Source: Lucifuga dentata (Eukaryota > Chordata > Actinopteri > Ophidiiformes > Bythitidae). Taken from it: DNA of 64,000 bases. The stretch lies in assembly GCA_014773175.1 (NCBI GenBank), contig VXCM01001470.1, positions 312,724 through 376,723 of the forward strand, written 5' to 3'. Shown here one piece after another: positions 57,125-64,000 of this stretch. Position 1 is the stretch's first letter. Every line of letters starts with the position of its first letter. The position numbers were made by a program, and so were the translations under genes. The notes under the pieces are model-generated. The model had not been told where the DNA came from. It worked only from the letters and a program-made list of their open reading frames with translations, and did no database searches.

Positions 57125-57258
57125 ATTGATCAGAAGTTTGCAGTTTGTTTCTGTGGATAATGTGTCTCTGATTCAAAAATCAGATGGTTCACCTCATTTG
57201 GTGTACATGCACGCGCGGAACTTATTTAATTGCGCAGCCAAAATAAAGACCTACTTTT

Positions 57259-57681
57259 TAAAGGACCATACCATCCATTTTGCATGTTTGAGCCAAATAT
57301 AGCCTATTCAGTTTTCATGCATGTAAGGTTATTGACACTATTTCCCAAAGGATAAAACTGTATTTCAGTTTTCCTGATATTTTGCAAAATCTGTTAATCT
57401 TTCAAAATCAAATATTCAAATGATACACCCACCTTAAAAGTTTATGTTTCACCTGCTAATAGTTATACAGCCTTATGAAGTCACGGTCATTAAAATTTTT
57501 TGATAAAAGCAGGTCTTTTTTTGGGAATATATTCCCCAGGGGAGACATACACTCACTCCATGCATTTTATTGCGCTTAAACGCTAAAATTACGAAACTTC
57601 GAAGAAACCTGAATTACCTTTTCCAAGAACGTTTCAAGTATTAACAAGTTGATTTTAATAGCGTACCAGAATGAACTGAAA
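57259..57681 (-). mobile_element. Long-TIR non-autonomous DNA element, copy 4 (truncated)
   Basis: It begins TTTAAAGGACCATACC and follows the copy at 33694 in the same orientation up to GTACCAGAATGAACTGAAA. It then stops in unrelated A-rich sequence, so the right third and terminal repeat are missing. It lies outside edc4, 7 kb downstream. Confidence 0.78.
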
Positions 57682-57968
57682 TAAAATAAATAAAGGCAAT
57701 AAATAAATAAAAGCAAAAATGGACCATGAAAAAAATGCCTTTGTTTATCTTCTTGATCTTTCATTCAAAATATTAACAAAAATATAAGCTTTAACTAAAG
57801 TAAAATAATTGAAAAGAAAAAGAAATTCTAATCATGAAACAAATATTTTTCTCAATCGGCCTGGTGGCGTCTCATCTTCATAGTTTTGGAGACTTTCTGA
57901 CCCCAAAACCCGAATAACCTCTGCAATTCTCCAGCTGTGATCTGTGGAGATTCTTTGAGCGCTCTAAC

Positions 57969-58001
<33 letters not shown>

Positions 58002-59437
58002 TATCCTCACTGTGCATGGAATCAATATAGACATGTCCTCTTCCAGGCCGATTGAGAAAAATGTTGTCATTCTGTGTAAATCTCTGACAGAATGTTTCTT
58101 ATTGTTGCATCACTTGGACTTCATCGGAAGGGGGAGTATGCAAAACTAATAATTATCACTGGCCAATCAGATGCCTCGGAAATTACAATATTAAAATTGC
58201 TGCACACACCTACTTAAACTAAGAAGATTTCCTCTGGGATTTTTGACAAGATTGAAAAATGATAAAATGACTAAATGATGCTTTTTATGTGAGGAAAAGA
58301 TTGTTCCATACATTTTGTTAGATATCAAGATATATTTAGAGGAAATTATTACCGCTGCAGTGGGAGTTTAACGAATTTATCAGGGATCTGTACAAAACGT
58401 CTCAAACAGTGAGAGAAGGCGTTTGTGCTATTTTTGCCGACAGCTAATTAACATCTGCAGTCCCCAATGACTGTAAAATACAAATCAGCTAAAACATATG
58501 TACCATTCTTAATATAAACTGCCCTCCGCTCATGTCCTCTTCGTTTTGTTGCCATAGAAAAGCACAAAGACTATCTCAGGTTTCTTTCTGGCAATGTATC
58601 TGCACAACTTTTTAACTGTGGTGCAGGTCGTCCACATCTTTCACCTTTTTTTTTTTTTTTTTTTTTNTTTTTACACTTCTCTGCTGCTTCCCTCTTCCAG
58701 ACCTCTCACCTCCTCTTCCTCCATCCATGTCTACTCTTCCATCCTTCAGCCTCCTCCATCCTCCCCTTCATACTCTCATGCTTGTTTTTCTCATAGTCCC
58801 TCCTTCCTTCTTTCTTTCCCTCTGCTTTTCCTCTTCCCCTGCAGCCTCCTTTAATCCTCAATTCTACTTTCCAGCAAACCAACATGCAGAGATGTGTGGT
58901 GAGGAATTTAATACACGCTCACACACAAACACACACACACGCACACACACACCTAATGAACTCACTGAAGGATAAGTGACCATACACACATGCACATCTT
59001 AAATCTTTCATGAACTCTTAAGCAGTCCAAGGAAACACTTGAATGTTGCACCAGAGTGTGCACGCAAAAAAGAAATGCACACATGTAACACACACACACA
59101 CACAATTTGTGTCCTCCAATTTTGTGTTTTGTAGCAGCACTTCCTCCTTGATCTCCTCTCACGTCCTGGGAGACTTTGTGTGTGCGTGTGTCTGCTTGTG
59201 TTTCAGTCTAACAATCCCTGAACATGGAAGCAAGGCGAATTGTGTAAAATGTGTATGTAACAGTTTGTGTGTAACCACGTGCGTGTGCATCCTGCCAGAA
59301 TTGACAATTTAAACAAGCTATTTATGTTGTGTGTGTGTGTGTGTGTCCAAGGTTCTTTAACAAATACCAAGTAATGAAGTACCAGCAGAGCATGACTTTC
59401 TACTCCTTATCCACAAATGACGCTGAGCATGAATATT

Positions 59438-59440
<3 letters not shown>

Positions 59441-59491
<51 letters not shown>
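59441..59491 (+). repeat. (AC)25 microsatellite
   Basis: Pure dinucleotide run, the longest in the window and a likely length-polymorphic marker. Confidence 0.95.
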
Positions 59492-59494
<3 letters not shown>

Positions 59495-59733
59495 GAGACA
59501 CTGCATTGCACATAGAAAGGAATCACTGTCCTCTACTGTCCTCTATTGTAATCTCTCTAAATGAATTCATCTCTTGATCTCGCTTGTGTGTGTGTGTGTG
59601 CGCGTGGCTCTTAAAATGAAGTTATAATCAGTTCATCTAATCGATTCAAGTGCATTTTTGTGTACATTCAATATTTGTTCATTCGTTCCTTCTCCAACCC
59701 TACATGCAAAACCACATATACACTCACCAGATT

Positions 59734-59734
<1 letters not shown>

Positions 59735-59780
<46 letters not shown>
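59735..59780 (+). repeat. (AC)23 microsatellite
   Basis: Pure dinucleotide run, 245 bases after the (AC)25 run. Confidence 0.95.
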
Positions 59781-59782
<2 letters not shown>

Positions 59783-60925
59783 GTCCTCTTCGTGCTGTGT
59801 GGAAAGTGAGAGTGTGTAACATGGGAAGGTTATTGGAAAGGAGGGGAACACTGCGTGTTCAAGGTCAGTGGAGCTCTTTTCTCTTTGTCTATCTCCATTG
59901 GACACACACACACACACACACACAGGCAACTGCGAAAGTGAATGGGACATTGGTTTTCAGTCTGAAAGAGCTATTGGGGAGATAAATAGGAAAATCTGAA
60001 AAATTGCCACATAGCACAGAATACAATACATGAGAGAAGAAAAAGGAGGAATGGTGAGGAAAAAAACGAGTCAGTTGGAGATAAAGATGATCAGGGAAGG
60101 AGGACAGATAGAAAAAGAGAGAATAAGATGTAGAGAACAAAGGAAAAGGAGAGAAACAGAGATGCAGAGAGACATCCGGACCCATATTTATCAACCCTGT
60201 CAGAATGTAGCAGACCATCATGGATCACTGACCAAGGCCTCTGAACAATTCAATTTAATATGATCTGAAGCCACCAAAAGTGATCCTGAAAAAGCAACTG
60301 TGGAAACTAAAACTGACTAATATCCACCAGAGAAACAGAATGGGAAAGAGAGAGAGAAATAGGAAGAGAGGGAGGGAGAAATGGAAAAAGGTGCAGGTTT
60401 CTAAAGGATGAACAAGAAATCTGTTTCCTCTACAGCTTCATCCTACTGCTCATAAAGCTGTTTCTGGGTGCTGTATAGAGGCAAGGAGGCATGTAGCAAC
60501 TGATAATGTCGTCATTCATCAAAATGTAATCAAGCATCGCTCCAAATAGGCAGAAAATGTGATAAAGCTTGTTACCGTAATAAATGGCCAGATTATGTAG
60601 CATCTTCAGAGCCGTAATGTTATCATTTCTTTTCCCTGATGGTTATAGAATTACCAGCAATGCTACAGTCAGCTGCTTCAGTCAGGTTTAGAATGGAATA
60701 GGTTTGAAGGCCGTCCCTTTACCGTATTTAAGGTCACAGTTTATGTGGTGAATGCAGCTCCAGCCACCTCGCTGAAACTTGTGACATCGACTTCTGCTTT
60801 TTGTTATTTTTCCCTAAATTTTACAGTGTAACATAGTAGGGAACATGTTGAACGTTGTCAAAGTTGCAAACCCAGAGGTTAATGCGTATATAATGGGCTG
60901 AACATAATTGGCATGAAGGTAACAT

Positions 60926-61600
60926 GCAGGTGTTGTGTCGAAAACTGCATCCCTGCTGAGAATTGCATCCCCCCTCGCGGACAATGGATCATATACAGTA
61001 TGTCATCCAAGACAATATTTATTTCTTTGAATAACTCTTATCAAACAGTGATTATGGCACCTTAGAGGGAACAACAGTAGGCTAATATGTACAGTATGTC
61101 TATTGGGCAGCAGTGATTCAGTGTCCTTCACTCTGTTTTTTTTGTTTTTTTTTCCTGCCAAAAAATGCAGTCCCTCCTTTCTTGGCGGTNTCACTCTGTT
61201 TTTTTTGTTTTTTTTTCCTGCCAAAAAATGCAGTCCCTCCTTTCTTGGCGGTCCTGGGGAGGCTTGAATGCACCAAACTCACCCTGTCACACAAAAATAA
61301 CCCCGAATGTGTATTTTTAAAGTCATTTCATTTGTTCATCCTCAGAAAATTCTTAACTCTGGGGATGCAAATCTCAGCAGACGAGCCACTTGCCGAAAAA
61401 TGCATCCCCTCCTTTCTCAGTCCTGAGGAGAGTTACATTCACAAAACTCACCCTGTTACATCCAAACAGCCCTAAATGTGAGCTGTTAACTTGATTTCAT
61501 TCCTTCATCTTTAGAAAATTATTTACATTGGGGATGCAAATCTTGGCAGAAGAGGGGAAGTAGTTTTCGGCATGGATGCAGATTTCGGCACAACACAGGC
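60926..61600. mobile_element. TIR element with repeated TGCATCCC motifs
   Basis: The left end GTGTTGTGTCGAAAACTGCA and the complement of the right end, GTGTTGTGCCGAAATCTGCA, form an inverted pair. The interior repeats a unit of about 170 bases twice (AAACTCACCCTG at about 61275 and 61444), and GCATCCCCTCCTTT-like motifs occur several times. No coding sequence is present. A false duplication around N (61190) lies inside. Confidence 0.65.
61128..61252. other. Assembly joint: 62-bp duplication around N (61190)
   Basis: 61128-61189 recurs exactly at 61191-61252, inside the TIR element at 60926. Confidence 0.82.
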
Positions 61601-63290
61601 ACCCTCAAATATGGAATATGCACATGAGAGAGAGAGAGAGAGAGAGAATCTGTCTGATTTAACTTGCAAATAAAAAATACCGATTATATGACATCTTAAA
61701 CTAATTTCTTTTGTTCACATCCTGCAGAGGAAGTTAGTTAAAATGAACCTGTGCAACTTTCAGGTATTAAAAAAAAAAGTGTGCATGCCCCTGTGAGTGC
61801 GCATGTATGCACAGTTGCACCTACTGTTGCATGCATGTGTGTGGTTGTGTGCACGACCGACTGCGAGTCTTTGAGGAAGAGGAAGATGAAGCAGATAAAG
61901 CCCACGTTTGCAGATACAGGGCAGAGAGCTTTTGAAGAATGCAATCGACTCCTACTGAAAGCAAACAGTCGAGATAAATCAGTCAAAGGAAAAGAGGAAA
62001 GTAAGCTGGGAGAAAAAAAAATCAAACTAAAGTCACCAAAGACGTGAAGGTTGAGCGAGACAAATTTACAGCCTGCACATACATTCAGACAGAGATGCTC
62101 TTCTACCAAACACTCAGGTATAGGTGCATGAACATGAGCGCAAAGAAACTTAACTACCAGTCAGAGAAATGACAGATTGACATACAGGACATGAACTCAG
62201 AAATATATTGCATATATTTTTGTATATATTCATGCAGTCGTATGTGATTCTGGTACATACGAATGCAGATATGATGAGCACAGGTTCAGTCACTAAGTGC
62301 TGTGAAATGTAAATGCAGCATCATCACAGATGCAGACCTAATTATTTACTCCACATTCAAAAGGATCTGAAGGATCTTCATGAAGTCATGTGCATTAATT
62401 TATGTGCACATATATTCATTAAGTCTTATAAGGGTACAACAACAGCAGATACCGCCCCAGGGACAGGAAGCTGTAGATTACATTTCCATATTTTGTGCAT
62501 TAGTGCATTAGTGGTGTAGCTTTTCTGTGTGTGTATGTGGAGGTGAAGGGTCAAAGTGAAGGTGTCAGGCTAATAAGAAGACAGAAATTTCAAAACTCTT
62601 CAGTGAATACAAATATGAGTTTCACTTCATCTCAGTACATACATCTACACCTTTTATTTTATCAGCCAATTCATGCCAATTGTAGTAAATCATATGATGA
62701 CCAGTCATGTTTCATTTCCATCCTTGAGGGTCTCGTAAACCTCAAAAGATGTGACACGTAACACTGAAAAAACAGTAGGCTTGGCCAGTTCACCAAATCA
62801 TTGATTCAAAGATGCAATTCTTAGTCCATGAATCTGGATCACAGCTGTAACTGAACCACATACTTCCGGTTCATGGTATAAATGAATGAGACTCAATATA
62901 TTTATATACTTTTTTTTTTCAAAACATCCCGCCTTTGAGATTAATCAACACATTCTAACTCCAACCATAAAATTAATGTCTGTTTGGCTCATGCAATCTA
63001 GTTTGTGTGGCACAAACACTGCTTAAGTGGCATCTGATGTAGTGTACATGAATGTCCACTAGTGGGGGCAACTCACAAGAGTCCACAAGAGTACGGAAGT
63101 ACTGAGGTGTGCAGACAAGAAATGCATAAACAATACCTGGAAAGATTTGCTGTTTCATTATTGATTCCTTGGTTAATTGTTTCATCCTTACATTTTGGAG
63201 ACGTCTCTTAAAAATAGCAAAAGGATCATTCCGGTGTTTTTGCCTATTTGAGCCCAGTACAGTAGATAATACATGCATACATGTCATGGA
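61601..63290. other. Non-coding stretch; nothing recognised
   Basis: AT-rich sequence with a short (GA)n run near 61628-61646. The open frames here are short, lack splice context and resemble no known family. Confidence 0.5.
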
Positions 63291-63294
63291 ATTT

Positions 63295-63936
63295 TGCTGC
63301 ATTCCAATTACCTCAGAAATTGGATTTTTCCAACCTCCTACTTGGAAAAATGCATTGGAATGGCATTTGAAGTCGGAGCTCCGACTGGGAAACTCGGACC
63401 AAATTATCTACCCTGACTTCACGAGTATGACATCACTCAACATGGCAGCGCCCGTGGAAGTGATCTTTGTGAATGTAAATGATCAGCTAACAGGTGAATA
63501 AAGAGTTTTTCTTATGTGACATTGAAATGAAAAGGTCAAAATATATCGCCATGTTAACTATTTACAATGTATAATAACTGTTTGCCTTTGATACATAAAT
63601 GTAAATAATTTCATATTACTTCTCTGCACAAAAGTTTAATACTGTGATTAATATCATTGTAACACAATCCAGCCAAACAGTCCTGTAGTCTAACTTTACT
63701 ATAGTTAGCATTTATTACCAAGTTTATTTAATCTTACCATTTTTATTGGCGTTCAGCTATGCTTTTTCATTTACATCTGGCCGGAACGGTTTGAGGCCAG
63801 AAGTCATAAATTCTGATTTCCCACTTCAGAGGTGGGTAGTAACCGTTTCATTTACTCTGCTACATGTAACTTTTTTCACAAAATTGTACTTTACTGCGTA
63901 GTTGTATTGCAGGATACTTTAAACTCATACTTGAGT
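63295..63936 (-). mobile_element. TIR element family B, copy 2, interrupted near the window end
   Basis: From TGCTGCATTCCAATTACCTC onward it follows the complement of the copy at 55625-56580 (CTTCACGAGTATGACATCAC, GATCAGCTAACAGGTGAATA and others) until ACTCATACTTGAG at about 63936. There it changes abruptly to unrelated sequence beginning TGTGACGGGTG. This could be the edge of another insertion whose remainder lies outside the window. Confidence 0.68.
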
Positions 63937-64000
63937 GTGACGGGTGTGGTTAGGACCCAAATGCAGCACACAGTACAACTCTGACAAGTAAAGTTCTTTA

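Larger units (their letters stand above)
57690..60920. other. Microsatellite-rich stretch; no gene seen
   Basis: It contains an (ATC)n run (57969-58001), a T/N joint (58667), pyrimidine-rich sequence (58680-58860) and many CA/TG runs between 58900 and 59930, but no recognisable exon on either strand. If the exon at 54046 is real, this is probably intronic. Confidence 0.6.

Noticed and set aside
58884..58912. Mini-exon candidate between a TTTCCAG acceptor and GTGAGG donor downstream of the 54-kb exon
   Set aside because: Only about 24 bases, with no neuritin cysteine pattern and no phase support; chance is more likely.
59441..59780. CRISPR-like regular repeats
   Set aside because: These are plain AC microsatellites in a eukaryotic sequence; there are no repeat-spacer units.
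63169..63501. 110-codon open frame near the right end
   Set aside because: Most of it lies in TIR element family B and matches the other copy at nucleotide level; no protein family was recognised.

Overview
This is a eukaryotic window, most likely from a teleost fish. It holds widely spaced short coding exons with GT-AG borders, AT-rich introns, many CA/TG microsatellites, and fish-type transposons (Tc1, hAT, RTE/Rex3-like LINE, tRNA-derived SINE with a GGATG tail). No operon, CRISPR array, rRNA or tRNA gene was seen.

Three complete protein-coding genes lie head to tail on the + strand. I assembled their exons by hand, and the reading phase closes at every junction. (1) tsnaxip1, 1036-8192: 12 coding exons, 496 aa, a coiled-coil protein. 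(2) nutf2, 10167-15474: 4 coding exons plus an upstream non-coding exon ending at 8774, 127 aa, the Ran-GDP import factor. (3) edc4, 17098-49937: 30 coding exons, 1388 aa, the WD40/coiled-coil scaffold of mRNA decapping. Downstream, 54046-54103 is a strong first-exon candidate for a secreted or anchored protein. The order tsnaxip1-nutf2-edc4 matches human 16q22.1, where NRN1L follows EDC4, so nrn1l is the best guess, but no second exon was found before the window ends.

Layout: 1-1035 is a possible 3' end of an upstream gene plus the tsnaxip1 promoter with an RFX-like X-box. 8193-8774 is a compact intergenic stretch with a ZNF143/THAP11-like site in front of nutf2. Human CENPT and THAP11 lie in this interval; here there is no room for them. 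Introns carry an L2-like LINE end, a ZBED-hAT relic, a mariner-like MITE, three copies of a 0.6-kb long-TIR element, an antisense LINE reverse transcriptase, a SINE, a deleted Tc1 that keeps an open frame, and a Rex3-like LINE nested in a MITE with a perfect 15-bp target duplication. 49938-51650 is the edc4 3'UTR. 51.7-64 kb is repeat-rich, with microsatellites and further TIR elements.

A technical point matters for any reader: nine single-N positions are each flanked by two identical copies of the same 61-67 bp. These look like unmerged contig overlaps rather than biology, and two of them touch edc4 exon ends. I found no convincing new biological system. The most interesting items are the deleted Tc1 open frame, the four-copy TIR family, the SINE/LINE tail match, the GTTAGC/GCTAGC word clusters just after each promoter, and the orphan signal-peptide exon.
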